Source: Methylovirgula sp. (GTDB lineage: Bacteria > Pseudomonadota > Alphaproteobacteria > Rhizobiales > Beijerinckiaceae). Taken from it: a stretch of DNA of 64,000 bases. Both the position numbers and the translations under genes were made by a program. The notes below the pieces were generated by a model. The model searched no databases. It worked only from the letters and a program-made list of their open reading frames with translations, and had not been told where the DNA came from. Positions 44,424 to 53,182 of this stretch are shown here, in pieces (position 1 is the stretch's first letter; each line of letters begins with the position of its first letter). The stretch covers positions 1,796,501 to 1,860,500 of the forward strand of contig NZ_JBBCGP010000001.1 of NCBI RefSeq assembly GCF_037200945.1, written 5' to 3'.

Positions 44424-44563
44424 AGCCAAACGTGTTTCGGGCGTTGGCGGTCACCTTAGAACATGATTTGATGACACGAGGCGCGCTCTCCGGGGACTGG
44501 AGTGCGCCGGGCAGGTTTCGCGTGAGGGCGAAGTCGGCAGAGAATGACGGCAGGGGGCGCAAC

Positions 44564-44854
44564 ATGATCAAGTCGGAACTCGTGCAGCGGATCGCAGACC
44601 GCAATCCGCATCTTTATCTGCGCGACGTTGAGAAGATCGTGAACGCCATCCTCGACGAGATTGTCAAAGCGTTGGCACGCGGCGACCGGGTGGAATTGCG
44701 CGGCTTTGGCGCTTTTTCAGTCAAGCATCGCGACGCGCGTCTTGGCCGCAATCCGCGCACTGGCGCGCATGTGTCCGTTGATGAAAAGGCCGTGCCGTTC
44801 TTCAAGACCGGCAAGGAAATGCGCGAACGCCTCAACGACGGCTATTTGAGCTGA
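44564..44854 (+). CDS. ihfB: Integration host factor subunit beta
   Basis: A DNA-bending nucleoid protein of 96 residues. The HU/IHF fold is recognised by MIKSELVQRIADRNPHLYL, VELRGFGAFSVKHRDARLGR and the beta-arm RNPRTGAHVSVDEKAVPFFK with its intercalating Pro. ATG 44564 is preferred over an upstream in-frame start because the family begins here. It lies in the sppA-ihfB-lapA-trpF order common in Rhizobiales. Confidence 0.97.
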   Translation: MIKSELVQRIADRNPHLYLRDVEKIVNAILDEIVKALARGDRVELRGFGAFSVKHRDARLGRNPRTGAHVSVDEKAVPFFKTGKEMRERLNDGYLS

Positions 44855-44889
44855 TCGCAGCCGCGGGTCTTGTAGATGAAGTCTTGCAG

Positions 44890-45174
44890 ATGAAACGCCT
44901 TCTGGAAGTGCTGATTCTGCTGCCGCTCGCGCTCATCGGCCTTGCCTTGGCGGTCGCGAACCGGCACGCGGTCCTCGTGTCTTTCGACCCATTCACCTCG
45001 ACCACGGCCGGCGCGGTCGAAGCGCCGCTGTTCATTGTCCTGATCGCCGCGATTATCATCGGCGTGATTCTGGGCGGCTTTTTCACATGGCTGTCGCAGG
45101 GCAAACATCGCCGTGCCCTGCGTGAGAGCCGCGCCGAAGCCAATCGGCTGCGCAGCCAGACCACGCATTCATAA
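44890..45174 (+). CDS. LapA-domain (DUF1049) membrane protein
   Basis: About 94 residues with two transmembrane helices (about 5-25 and 45-68) and a basic C-terminal tail KHRRALRESRAEANRLRSQ. LapA/DUF1049 proteins are linked to lipopolysaccharide assembly control in other bacteria; the role here is unproven. ATG 44890 follows a TTG at 44884 that could also start it. It lies between ihfB and trpF in the same direction. Confidence 0.85.
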   Translation: MKRLLEVLILLPLALIGLALAVANRHAVLVSFDPFTSTTAGAVEAPLFIVLIAAIIIGVILGGFFTWLSQGKHRRALRESRAEANRLRSQTTHS

Positions 45175-45212
45175 AACTCGTTTTTGCCGCTGCGAGCGTG
45201 TAAAAGCCCGGC

Positions 45213-45878
45213 ATGATCGTCAAAATCTGCGGGCTTTCGACCTCCGAGACGCTTGCTGCCGCCCTCGACGCTGGCGCCGATATGGTCGGCTTCGTGCATT
45301 ATGCGCGCAGCCCCCGTCACGTGCCGCTCGCGGCCGCGCCGGCACTTGTCGCTCAAGTCGCAGGCCGGGCGCCGAAAACATTGCTTACTGTCCATGCGGA
45401 CGACGAGCTTCTCAGTGCGGCGATCAAGGCTTTCGCACCTGATATTTTGCAATTGCATGGTGCGGAGACCCCGGCGCGGGTCGCCGCGATCCGCGAAAAA
45501 TTCGGGCGCCCGGTGATGAAGGCGATTGGCCTCGGAACAGTCGCTGATCTCGACAAGATCGGCGCCTATGAAGCATTTGCCGACATGCTGCTTTTCGATG
45601 CCCAGCCCACTGACGCGGCGGCGCTGCCGGGTGGCAATGGCCGCGCCTTCGATTGGACGTTGCTCGCGGGGCGCAGCTTCGCCAAGCCCTGGCTGCTGGG
45701 CGGCGGCTTGACGGCGGATAATGTCGGGGCGGCGATTGCCGCAACAGGTGCGCCCGGCGTCGATGTCTCGTCAGGCGTCGAAAGTGCCCGCGGCGTCAAG
45801 GATATCGGCAAAATCGTCCGTTTCATCGCGGCGGCGCGAGCGACGGAAAAGCTTGGTTCGCTGGCTAAGAGCGGATAG
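45213..45878 (+). CDS. trpF: Phosphoribosylanthranilate isomerase
   Basis: The third step of tryptophan synthesis, an Amadori rearrangement on a TIM barrel. The 221-residue protein starts with the family motif VKICGLS (catalytic Cys) and has GFVHYARSPRHV, LQLHGAETPARV and the phosphate-binding GGGLTADNV and GVDVSSGVES blocks. The stop codon is the first base triplet of a dispersed palindrome, which separates it from trpB. Confidence 0.96.
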   Translation: MIVKICGLSTSETLAAALDAGADMVGFVHYARSPRHVPLAAAPALVAQVAGRAPKTLLTVHADDELLSAAIKAFAPDILQLHGAETPARVAAIREKFGRPVMKAIGLGTVADLDKIGAYEAFADMLLFDAQPTDAAALPGGNGRAFDWTLLAGRSFAKPWLLGGGLTADNVGAAIAATGAPGVDVSSGVESARGVKDIGKIVRFIAAARATEKLGSLAKSG

Positions 45879-45925
45879 AGCATCGGACCGAAAAGTGCGA
45901 AGCGGTTTTCGGATAAATCCGATGC
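45878..45925. repeat. Palindromic dispersed repeat between trpF and trpB
   Basis: GAGCATCGGACCGAAAAGTG to TCCGATGC, almost identical to 27221-27270. It begins at the last base of trpF and sits in the trpF-trpB gap, so it could modulate message stability or termination in the operon. Confidence 0.75.
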
Positions 45926-45971
45926 GACGAAACAATTAAGAGCAGGCGCGATTCTCGAACACGAGACGACA

Positions 45972-47207
45972 TTGAACGAGCAGACTCCCAACTCCTTCCG
46001 CACTGGCCCCGACGATCGCGGGCATTTCGGCATTTTCGGCGGACGTTTCGTCGCCGAGACCTTGATGCCGCTCATCCTCGATCTCGAACGCCATTATGAG
46101 CTGGCGAAGAAGGACCCGGCGTTTCACGCCGAACTCAACAATCTTCTCACTCATTACGTCGGTCGCCCAAGCCCACTCTATTTCGCCGAACGGCTGACGG
46201 ACTATCTGCGCGGCAAGGCCACCGACGCTGAACATGGCGCGAAAATCTATTTCAAGCGCGAGGAGTTGAATCACACCGGCGCGCACAAAATCAACAATGT
46301 GCTTGGGCAGATTCTGCTCGCGCGGCGCATGGGCAAGACCCGCATCATTGCCGAGACCGGCGCCGGCCAGCATGGCGTCGCGACGGCGACGGCCTGCGCC
46401 CGCTTCGGCCTCGAATGTATCGTCTATATGGGCGAGGTCGATGTCGAACGGCAGAAGCCGAACGTCTTTCGTATGCACATGCTCGGCGCGAAAGTGGTGC
46501 CGGTGCAATCCGGTGCGCGCACGTTGAAGGATGCGATGAACGAGGCGTTGCGGGATTGGGTCACCAATGTCGAGAACACGTTCTATTGCATCGGCACGGC
46601 GGCTGGGCCGCATCCTTATCCGGCGATGGTGCGCGATTTTCAGTGCGTGATCGGCGAAGAGACGCGCACGCAGATGCAGGCGGCAGAGGGACGGCTGCCG
46701 GATTCGCTCTTTGCCTGCATCGGCGGCGGCTCAAATGCGATCGGCCTGTTTCATCCGTTCCTCGACGATCGGCAGATCGAAATCTACGGCGTCGAAGCCG
46801 CCGGCTATGGCCTCGACAAGGCGCATGCGGCGTCGCTCGCCGGCGGCCGGCCGGGCGTCCTGCATGGCAATCGCACGTATCTTTTGATGGATGCTGACGG
46901 GCAGATTGAAGAGGGCCACTCGATCTCCGCCGGTCTCGATTATCCGGGCATCGGGCCGGAACATTCCTGGCTCAAGGAGACGGGCCGAGTCACGTATCTT
47001 TCGACAACCGATTCCGAGGCGCTTGCCGCCTTCCAGCTTTGCGCGCAGCAGGAAGGGATCATTCCGGCGCTCGAACCCGCACATGCGCTCGCGAAAGTGA
47101 TCGACATCGCGCCGCAGAAGCCGCGCGATCATCTTATGGTGGTGAACATTTCCGGCCGCGGTGACAAGGACATCTTCACCGTCGCCGATCACCTCGGCGG
47201 GATGTAA
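45972..47207 (+). CDS. trpB: Tryptophan synthase beta chain
   Basis: Joins indole and serine. The 411-residue PLP enzyme has FGGRFVAETLMPLI, the PLP-lysine motif KREELNHTGAHKINN, and the phosphate loop GGGSNAIGLFHPF. Start is TTG 45972, as no ATG fits the conserved N-terminus. It partners TrpA, encoded 1.6 kb away after two inserted genes. Confidence 0.97.
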   Translation: MNEQTPNSFRTGPDDRGHFGIFGGRFVAETLMPLILDLERHYELAKKDPAFHAELNNLLTHYVGRPSPLYFAERLTDYLRGKATDAEHGAKIYFKREELNHTGAHKINNVLGQILLARRMGKTRIIAETGAGQHGVATATACARFGLECIVYMGEVDVERQKPNVFRMHMLGAKVVPVQSGARTLKDAMNEALRDWVTNVENTFYCIGTAAGPHPYPAMVRDFQCVIGEETRTQMQAAEGRLPDSLFACIGGGSNAIGLFHPFLDDRQIEIYGVEAAGYGLDKAHAASLAGGRPGVLHGNRTYLLMDADGQIEEGHSISAGLDYPGIGPEHSWLKETGRVTYLSTTDSEALAAFQLCAQQEGIIPALEPAHALAKVIDIAPQKPRDHLMVVNISGRGDKDIFTVADHLGGM

Positions 47208-47235
47208 TCGCTTCACTGTTCTCGGGAGTTCACGG

Positions 47236-48117
47236 GTGTCGTCGCAACCGATCATGTCCGATATTGAAGGTTTGACCAAGTTCGCGCCCCTGTCGCGGCG
47301 GGGTTTTATGACGGCTGCTGGCGCGACTGCCGCGGGATACACGCTTGCCGCAGGTTCGGTGCGTGCCGATGCGATTCACACGTCGGCCGAAGGTCTCGAT
47401 GCGGGCATGGCCAAGGTCGCCCTCGCGGGCGGCGACATGCCGCTTTATTTCGCCAAGCCTGACGGCGCAAAGAAGCCGCCGATCATCCTCGTCGCGATGG
47501 AGGTCTTCGGCCTGCACGAATACATCAAGGATGTCACGCGCCGCCTCGGCAAGCTCGGGGCGCTGGCGGTTGCGCCGGATTATTACTTCCGGCTTGGCGA
47601 CGTCTCGAAAATTTCCGAACTTCCGAAGCTGCTGCCGATCGTCAACAGCAAGTCGGATAAGGAATTGTTCGCCGATCTTGATGCGACGCTCGCCTGGGCC
47701 GTGGAACAGGGCGGCGATCCGGCGCGCGTGGGCATCATCGGCTTCTGCCGTGGCGGCCGCACCGTCTGGCTCTATTCGACGCATAATCCGCATCTGAAGG
47801 CGGGCGTCGCCTTCTATGGCAGCCTCATGGACCCGCCGAGCGCCGCCATGCCGAATAATGCCTATCAGCTCGCGGGCGAGGTCAAGGAGCCGGTGCTCGG
47901 GCTTTTTGGCGCGCAGGATCAGGGCATCACGCCGGATCAGGTCGAGAAGATGAAGGCCGCGCTGGCGGCGGATCACAAGACGGCCGAGTTCCATATCTAT
48001 CCGGGCGCTCCGCATGGCTTCCATGCCGATTACCGCCCGAGCTATCGCAAAGATGCGGCGGAAGACGGCTGGAAGCGAATGAAGGCCTGGTTCGAAAAGT
48101 ACGGCGTTCTGCCGTAG
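47236..48117 (+). CDS. Dienelactone hydrolase family protein with Tat signal
   Basis: An alpha/beta-hydrolase of about 290 residues. The N-terminus has a twin-arginine signal (LSRRGFMTAAGATAAGYTLA), so it is exported folded to the periplasm. The nucleophile elbow GFCRGGR carries Cys, as in dienelactone hydrolases, and the catalytic His is in PGAPHGFHADYR. GTG 47236 has GGGAG seven bases upstream; ATG 47254 is an alternative. The substrate is unknown. Its position between trpB and trpA is unusual and looks like an insertion into the operon. Confidence 0.88.
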   Translation: MSSQPIMSDIEGLTKFAPLSRRGFMTAAGATAAGYTLAAGSVRADAIHTSAEGLDAGMAKVALAGGDMPLYFAKPDGAKKPPIILVAMEVFGLHEYIKDVTRRLGKLGALAVAPDYYFRLGDVSKISELPKLLPIVNSKSDKELFADLDATLAWAVEQGGDPARVGIIGFCRGGRTVWLYSTHNPHLKAGVAFYGSLMDPPSAAMPNNAYQLAGEVKEPVLGLFGAQDQGITPDQVEKMKAALAADHKTAEFHIYPGAPHGFHADYRPSYRKDAAEDGWKRMKAWFEKYGVLP

Positions 48118-48130
48118 GAATTTTCGCCCG

Positions 48131-48541
48131 CTAGGCTTCGCGAAAGGGATTGCGGATTGTGAGCGTCTCGATGACATGCCCGTCCTGCATGTCTTCCGAA
48201 TAGAGCAACGTACAATGCGCTTGCAGTGCCGCGGCAACGATCATCGAATCATAAAGCGCAAAATCATAACGGGCGCAGAGCTCGAGTCCGGCTTCATGCA
48301 TTGCCAAGGTCAGAGGTTCGACGCGCGTGACAGCGCGGATGGTCGCTAATATCTCGCGGATTTCTGGCCACGCGAGCCGCAGTTTACGGCGGCTAACGGC
48401 GGCGAATTCGTTGAGAACTTGCACGCTGACAATGCCGCCACCCGAAAGCAGGGTTTCGGCCCGGTCCGCTTTGTGTGCATCGTCCGAGAGCAGGTAGACG
48501 AGGACGTTCGTATCGAAGAAGGGCCGATCAGTTGCGCTCAT
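48131..48541 (-). CDS. PIN-domain toxin (VapC-like)
   Basis: A 136-residue predicted ribonuclease. Acidic residues typical of the PIN active site are in FFDTNVLVYLLSDD, LNEFAAVS, and ALYDSMIVAAAL, with the final acidic residue in YSEDMQDG. It overlaps the antitoxin gene by 14 bases, the usual order of antitoxin then toxin on the minus strand. The pair is opposite in direction to the trp genes around it. Confidence 0.92.
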   Translation of the reverse strand: MSATDRPFFDTNVLVYLLSDDAHKADRAETLLSGGGIVSVQVLNEFAAVSRRKLRLAWPEIREILATIRAVTRVEPLTLAMHEAGLELCARYDFALYDSMIVAAALQAHCTLLYSEDMQDGHVIETLTIRNPFREA

Positions 48542-48761
48542 TGGCCTCGAGCCGGTCGAAGCGGAAATCGGCGGGCAGGCGGCCTCGATACTTTCTCAGT
48601 CGCGACAGCAATTCCTGGGGCGATACCGTTTTTTCGACTGCCAGGCTGCGCGCACCCAGGACTTCGATCCCGATGTCATCGCCTTCCTTCAAATCCAAAG
48701 CCTCGACGACGGATTTGGGCAGCCGTACCGCGAGGCTGTTGCCCCATTTCGCAATCTGCAT
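48528..48761 (-). CDS. AbrB/MazE-type antitoxin (VapB-like)
   Basis: A 77-residue DNA-binding antitoxin. The swapped-hairpin beta-barrel motif KWGNSLAVRLPKSVVEALDLKEGDDI begins at residue 5, though quoted here only by its parts WGNSLAVRLP and LKEGDDI. The C-terminus should wrap the PIN toxin. A dimeric operator in the gap to trpA is expected, but no clear repeat was identified. Confidence 0.92.
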   Translation of the reverse strand: MQIAKWGNSLAVRLPKSVVEALDLKEGDDIGIEVLGARSLAVEKTVSPQELLSRLRKYRGRLPADFRFDRLEANERN

Positions 48762-48858
48762 CGCCAGCCTCCATGATATACTTCATGAGCATGTATATCT
48801 TCGGCGGAGCGTTGTCGAGACTTTCGCAGGCCGTTGCTTCGTGTTAGCCACCGCCGCC

Positions 48859-49692
48859 ATGACCCGTATCGACACCCGTTTTGCCGAGACCGCCCGCGAG
48901 GGCCGCGCCGCGCTTGTGACCTTCGTCATGGGCGGCGACCCCGATCTCGAAACCTCGCTCGCTTTGCTGAAAGCCCTGCCTGAAGCGGGCGCCGATCTGA
49001 TCGAATTGGGCATGCCCTTCACCGATCCTATGGCCGATGGCCCCGCCATCCAGGCGGCAGGCTTGCGGGCGCTGGCGGCGAAGACGACGCTCACCAAAGT
49101 GCTCGCGCTCGTCGCGGATTTCCGCAAATCCGCTGCGGCGACGCCGGTTATTCTGATGGGCTATTACAATCCGATCTACGTCTATGGCGTCGCGCGTTTT
49201 CTCGACGACGCGAAGGCGGCGGGTGTCGATGGTCTGATCGTGGTCGATCTGCCACCGGAAGAAGACAGCGAACTCTGCCTGCCGGCGCTCGACGCAGGGC
49301 TCGATTTCATCCGTCTCGCAACGCCGACGACCGACGATGCACGCCTGCCAGCCGTGCTCGCCCATACCGCGGGCTTTGTCTATTACGTCTCGATCACCGG
49401 CATCACCGGCGCCGCGACGCCCGATTACGGCAAGGTCGGCGCCGCCGTCGCGCGGCTCAAGCAGCATACGGCGCTGCCGGTTGCGGTCGGCTTCGGCGTC
49501 AAGAACGCCGAAAGCGCCACCGCTATCGCCAAGGTGGCCGACGGCGTCGTCGTTGGCTCGGCGCTTGTTGATGCATTGCGCAAATCTCTCGATGAAGAGG
49601 GCCACGCGACTTCTGCCAGCGTCGCCGCGGTGACCGATCTCGTCCGTGACCTTGCCGCCGGCATCCGCAAGGCCGCGCGCGAGCCCGTCTAA
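48859..49692 (+). CDS. trpA: Tryptophan synthase alpha chain
   Basis: Cleaves indole-3-glycerol phosphate to indole. The 277-residue TIM barrel has the catalytic Glu in LIELGMPFTDPMADGP, the second catalytic Asp in the same block, MGYYNPIYVYG, and the phosphate-binding GFGVKNAES. ATG 48859 begins the conserved N-terminus; the frame extending upstream overlaps the antitoxin gene and is rejected. Confidence 0.97.
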   Translation: MTRIDTRFAETAREGRAALVTFVMGGDPDLETSLALLKALPEAGADLIELGMPFTDPMADGPAIQAAGLRALAAKTTLTKVLALVADFRKSAAATPVILMGYYNPIYVYGVARFLDDAKAAGVDGLIVVDLPPEEDSELCLPALDAGLDFIRLATPTTDDARLPAVLAHTAGFVYYVSITGITGAATPDYGKVGAAVARLKQHTALPVAVGFGVKNAESATAIAKVADGVVVGSALVDALRKSLDEEGHATSASVAAVTDLVRDLAAGIRKAAREPV

Positions 49693-49766
49693 GGCTTTGC
49701 CTCGGCGCCCCAAACGAATAAACTGCCTGATCTCGGCGCCGCGCGCCGCCCCTGTAAAGGACTGGC

Positions 49767-50633
49767 ATGAACTGGATTTCCAACGTCGTTCCGCCGAGAA
49801 TCCGCTCGCTTTTGCGCCGCGAGACGCCGGAAAACCTGTGGGTCAAATGCCCCGACAGCGGCGAACTGATTTTCCATAAGGACCTTGAGTCCAATCTCTA
49901 TGTCGTACCGGGCTCCGGCTACCACATGAAGATGCCGGTCAAGGCACGGCTCGACACGCTCTTCGACAATGGCGCCTATGAGACGATACCGACGCCGGAC
50001 GTGCCGCATGATCCGCTGAAATTTCGCGACGTGAAACGCTATGTCGACCGGCTGAAGGAAAACCGGCTGAAAACCGGCGCACCCGATTCAGTGAAAATCT
50101 GCACTGGCCGGGTCGAGAGCATCGACGTCACCGTTGGCGTGCAGGATTTCGAATTTCTTGGCGGTTCGCTTGGCATGGCGGCGGGCGAAGCCATCGTGAC
50201 CGGCATGTTGCATGCGGTTGCCAACCATACGCCTTTCATCATGTTCACCGCGTCCGGCGGCGCTCGGATGCAGGAGGGTATGTTCTCGCTCATGCAGATG
50301 CCGCGCACGACGGTCGCCGTGCAAAAGCTGCGCGCGGCGAAGCTGCCCTATATCGTCGTTCTGACCAATCCGACGACCGGCGGCGTCACGGCGTCTTATG
50401 CCATGCTGGGCGATGTCCATATCGCCGAACCCGGTGCCGTCATCGGTTTTGCCGGTGCACGGGTGATCGAACAGACGATCCGCGAGCGTCTGCCGGAAGG
50501 ATTCCAGCGCGCCGAATATCTGCAGACGCATGGCATGATCGATATGGTCGTGCGGCGGCACGAGATACGCGCCACGCTGGCGCGGCTTTGCGCGCTGCTG
50601 ACGCATCGTCCCGCCTTGCAGGATGCTGCATGA
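49767..50633 (+). CDS. accD: Acetyl-CoA carboxylase carboxyltransferase subunit beta
   Basis: Transfers the carboxyl group from biotin to acetyl-CoA for fatty-acid synthesis. The 288-residue protein has VKARLDTLFDNG, the GGSLGMAAGEAIV block and TNPTTGGVTASYAMLGDV. The N-terminal zinc ribbon is degenerate: only the first cysteine (KCPDSGEL) of the four usual ligands remains, a known trait of many Rhizobiales. ATGA overlap couples it to folC. Confidence 0.97.
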   Translation: MNWISNVVPPRIRSLLRRETPENLWVKCPDSGELIFHKDLESNLYVVPGSGYHMKMPVKARLDTLFDNGAYETIPTPDVPHDPLKFRDVKRYVDRLKENRLKTGAPDSVKICTGRVESIDVTVGVQDFEFLGGSLGMAAGEAIVTGMLHAVANHTPFIMFTASGGARMQEGMFSLMQMPRTTVAVQKLRAAKLPYIVVLTNPTTGGVTASYAMLGDVHIAEPGAVIGFAGARVIEQTIRERLPEGFQRAEYLQTHGMIDMVVRRHEIRATLARLCALLTHRPALQDAA

Positions 50634-51973
50634 GCGCGCCGTCGTTTGAGCGGGACGCCGGGCAATCGGATCCGATTCTCGAACGCCTGCTCGATCTGCA
50701 CCCGAAGAAAATCGATCTGTCGCTCGGCCGCATCGAGCGGCTGCTGAAGGATTTGGGCTCGCCGCAGGATCGCCTGCCGCCGGTGATCCATGTCGCCGGC
50801 ACGAATGGGAAAGGTTCGAGCATTGCCTTCATGCGCGCGATTCTCGAGGCCGCGGGGAAGACCGTGCATGTCTATACCTCGCCGCATCTCGTGCGGTTTC
50901 ACGAGCGCATCAGGCTTGGCGATAAGGCTGGCGGCCGGCTTGTCGAAGATAGCGAACTCGCCGAGGCGTTGGCGCTCTGCGAAAAGGTGAATGACGGCGC
51001 GCCGATCACGTTCTTCGAAGTGACGACCGCCGCGGCCTTCGTCCTCTTCAATCGTCACCCGGCGGATTATCTTTTGCTTGAAGTCGGTCTCGGCGGCCGC
51101 GTCGATGCGACCAATGTCATTGCGCGTCCGGCCGCGACACTCATCACGCCTGTGTCGATGGATCACCCCGAATTCCTCGGCAATAGTGTCGCCGAAATCG
51201 CTGGTGAGAAAGCCGGAATCCTGAAGCCTGGCGTACCTGCTGTCCTCGGCTTTCAGCAACCGGAAGCGCTCGCGGTGCTGGAAGCGCAGGCCGCGAAGGT
51301 CGGCGCGCCGCTTCAGATCGCAGGGCAGGATTTTCACGTACGCGAAGAACACGGGCGTCTCATTTATGAAGACGAAGCTGGACTGATCGATCTGCCGCTG
51401 CCGAAATTGGCCGGCCGGCATCAACATCAGAATGCGGCGGGTGCGATCGCGACGTTGCGCCTTGTCGAGCCCGCGCTTTCGCCGCACGCCCTCGAAATCG
51501 GCCTCGCGACGGCGGAATGGCCAGCGCGCCTGCAACGCCTGAGCAAAGGCAATCTCGTCGCTCTGGCGCCGGCCGGTTCGGAAGTCTGGCTCGACGGCGC
51601 CCATAATGAGGATGGCGCACGCGTCCTCTCTCAGGCCATGGCCGATCGCGAGGAAAAGGCGCCGCGCCCGCTCGTCATCGTGACCGGGACGCTGGCGACG
51701 AAGGATACCGCGGCCTTTCTGCGCGCTTTCAAAGGGCTGGCGCAGGAGGTGCTCGCCGTGCCGGTTCATGGCGAACATGCGGCGCGGACGCCGGCCGATA
51801 TCGCGGCGTTGGCCAATGCAGCCGGTCTGCCGGCGGTCGCCTGCGAGAGCATCGAGTCGGCGTTGCGGTTTTTGACAGCGCGCAAATGGGCGGTGCCGCC
51901 ACGCGTGCTGATTGCCGGTTCGCTCTATCTTGCGGGCGAAGTTTTGCGGCTCAACGGGACGCCGCCGCGATAG
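50630..51973 (+). CDS. folC: Bifunctional folylpolyglutamate/dihydrofolate synthase
   Basis: Adds glutamate to dihydropteroate and folates. The 447-residue protein has the P-loop IHVAGTNGKGSSIAFM, TSPHLVRFHERI, the LLLEVGLGGRVDATNV block and the C-terminal WLDGAHNEDGARVLSQAM. Its ATG overlaps the accD stop, completing the trpA-accD-folC arrangement typical of proteobacteria. Confidence 0.96.
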   Translation: MSAPSFERDAGQSDPILERLLDLHPKKIDLSLGRIERLLKDLGSPQDRLPPVIHVAGTNGKGSSIAFMRAILEAAGKTVHVYTSPHLVRFHERIRLGDKAGGRLVEDSELAEALALCEKVNDGAPITFFEVTTAAAFVLFNRHPADYLLLEVGLGGRVDATNVIARPAATLITPVSMDHPEFLGNSVAEIAGEKAGILKPGVPAVLGFQQPEALAVLEAQAAKVGAPLQIAGQDFHVREEHGRLIYEDEAGLIDLPLPKLAGRHQHQNAAGAIATLRLVEPALSPHALEIGLATAEWPARLQRLSKGNLVALAPAGSEVWLDGAHNEDGARVLSQAMADREEKAPRPLVIVTGTLATKDTAAFLRAFKGLAQEVLAVPVHGEHAARTPADIAALANAAGLPAVACESIESALRFLTARKWAVPPRVLIAGSLYLAGEVLRLNGTPPR

Positions 51974-52154
51974 GTTTCGCCGTCACAAAAGCTTGCGTAT
52001 CTGGCCGGAAAAAGCCGCGTAAAGGCTTGATTGTAATACATCTGTAAGAAAGAGATTGCTGCTCTAACTTCCCGTGGCCTGGCGCATTATTTTGTGTCAC
52101 ATCCGATTTGGATGGGAATACCTGTCCAAAACGGAAAAGCTAATGGAGGAAATC

Positions 52155-52232
52155 ATGGCTTGGACTGCTCCGGTTGCCGTCGAAGTTTGCGTCGGTATGG
52201 AAGTCACCAGCTACGAGTCGGCTGAGATCTAA
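52155..52232 (+). CDS. pqqA: PQQ precursor peptide PqqA
   Basis: The 25-residue precursor from which pyrroloquinoline quinone is built. The conserved Glu and Tyr that are crosslinked by PqqE are in EVTSY (Glu-x3-Tyr). GGAGGA lies four bases before the ATG. It is the first gene of the pqqABCDE operon. Confidence 0.97.
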   Translation: MAWTAPVAVEVCVGMEVTSYESAEI

Positions 52233-52239
52233 TCGGCCG

Positions 52240-52255
52240 AAACCAGTGCTGGTTT
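52240..52255 (+). promoter_or_regulatory. Hairpin between pqqA and pqqB
   Basis: AAACCAG-TG-CTGGTTT, a perfect 7-bp-arm palindrome (folding with a 4-base loop) eight bases after the pqqA stop. It lacks a long T-run, so partial termination or RNA processing is more likely than full termination. It would give more pqqA than downstream message. Confidence 0.5.
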
Positions 52256-52282
52256 CCCAACGATAAAGCTGAGGGCGCTATC

Positions 52283-53182
52283 TTGCAGATCATCGTCCTC
52301 GGCTCGGCGGCCGGGGGAGGCTTCCCGCAATGGAATTGCCTTTGCCCCGTCTGCCAACTCGCTTGGAAAGGCGACAAACGTGTCAAACCGCGGACGCAAT
52401 CAAGTCTCGCGGTGAGCGCGGGCGGCGAACATTGGCTGTTACTTAACGCCTCACCCGATCTTCGTCAGCAGATCATCGCCACACCGCAATTGCATCCGCG
52501 CGGCGCCAAACGCCAATCGCCGATCTCCGCGGTCTTCGTCACAAACGGCGACGTCGATCATCTGACCGGACTTCTGACTCTGCGCGAGCAACAGAGCTTC
52601 ACCGTCTACGGTAGCAAGACGACATTGGGCGAAGTCACCGGGGGCAATATTTTCGGCGTGTTGAATCGCGAGCTGGTGAAATTCAACGAGGTTGATCTCA
52701 ACGAGACAATTGATACCGGGTTCGGCCTGCGCATCATACCGTTTGCTGTACCAGGCAAGGTACCGCTCTATCTTGAAGGCGGATCGGTCGAGATTGGCGC
52801 CGAGGGTGAGACGACAATTGGCCTCGAAATCACCGGCGGCGGTAAGACATTTTATTACATCCCCGGCTGCGCCGAAGTGAATGCGAAGTTGCAAGACAGA
52901 TTGCGCAACGCCGACCTGCTGCTCTACGACGGTACGACATTCACCGACGATGAAATGGTCAAGCTCGGACTGTCGCAGAAGACAGCCTGGCGCATGGGCC
53001 ATACGGCGATGACGGGCGAGAAAGGTTCTCTCGCGCGGTTGAGCGACCTCAATATACACCGCAAGATCTTCGTGCATATCAATAATACCAACCCCGTCCT
53101 CATTGAGGATTCGCCCGAGCGCAGTAAGGCCGAGGCGGCGGGGTGGGAAATATCTTATGACGGGATGGAGATCGCACTATGA
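52283..53182 (+). CDS. pqqB: PQQ biosynthesis protein PqqB
   Basis: A metallo-beta-lactamase-fold protein of 299 residues that acts in hydroxylation of the PqqA-derived precursor. The N-terminus LGSAAGGGFPQWNC is diagnostic, VTNGDVDHLTGLL replaces the usual HxHxDH metal motif as in other PqqB proteins, and GHTAMTGEKGSL lies near the C-terminus. Start is TTG 52283. Confidence 0.97.
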   Translation: MQIIVLGSAAGGGFPQWNCLCPVCQLAWKGDKRVKPRTQSSLAVSAGGEHWLLLNASPDLRQQIIATPQLHPRGAKRQSPISAVFVTNGDVDHLTGLLTLREQQSFTVYGSKTTLGEVTGGNIFGVLNRELVKFNEVDLNETIDTGFGLRIIPFAVPGKVPLYLEGGSVEIGAEGETTIGLEITGGGKTFYYIPGCAEVNAKLQDRLRNADLLLYDGTTFTDDEMVKLGLSQKTAWRMGHTAMTGEKGSLARLSDLNIHRKIFVHINNTNPVLIEDSPERSKAEAAGWEISYDGMEIAL

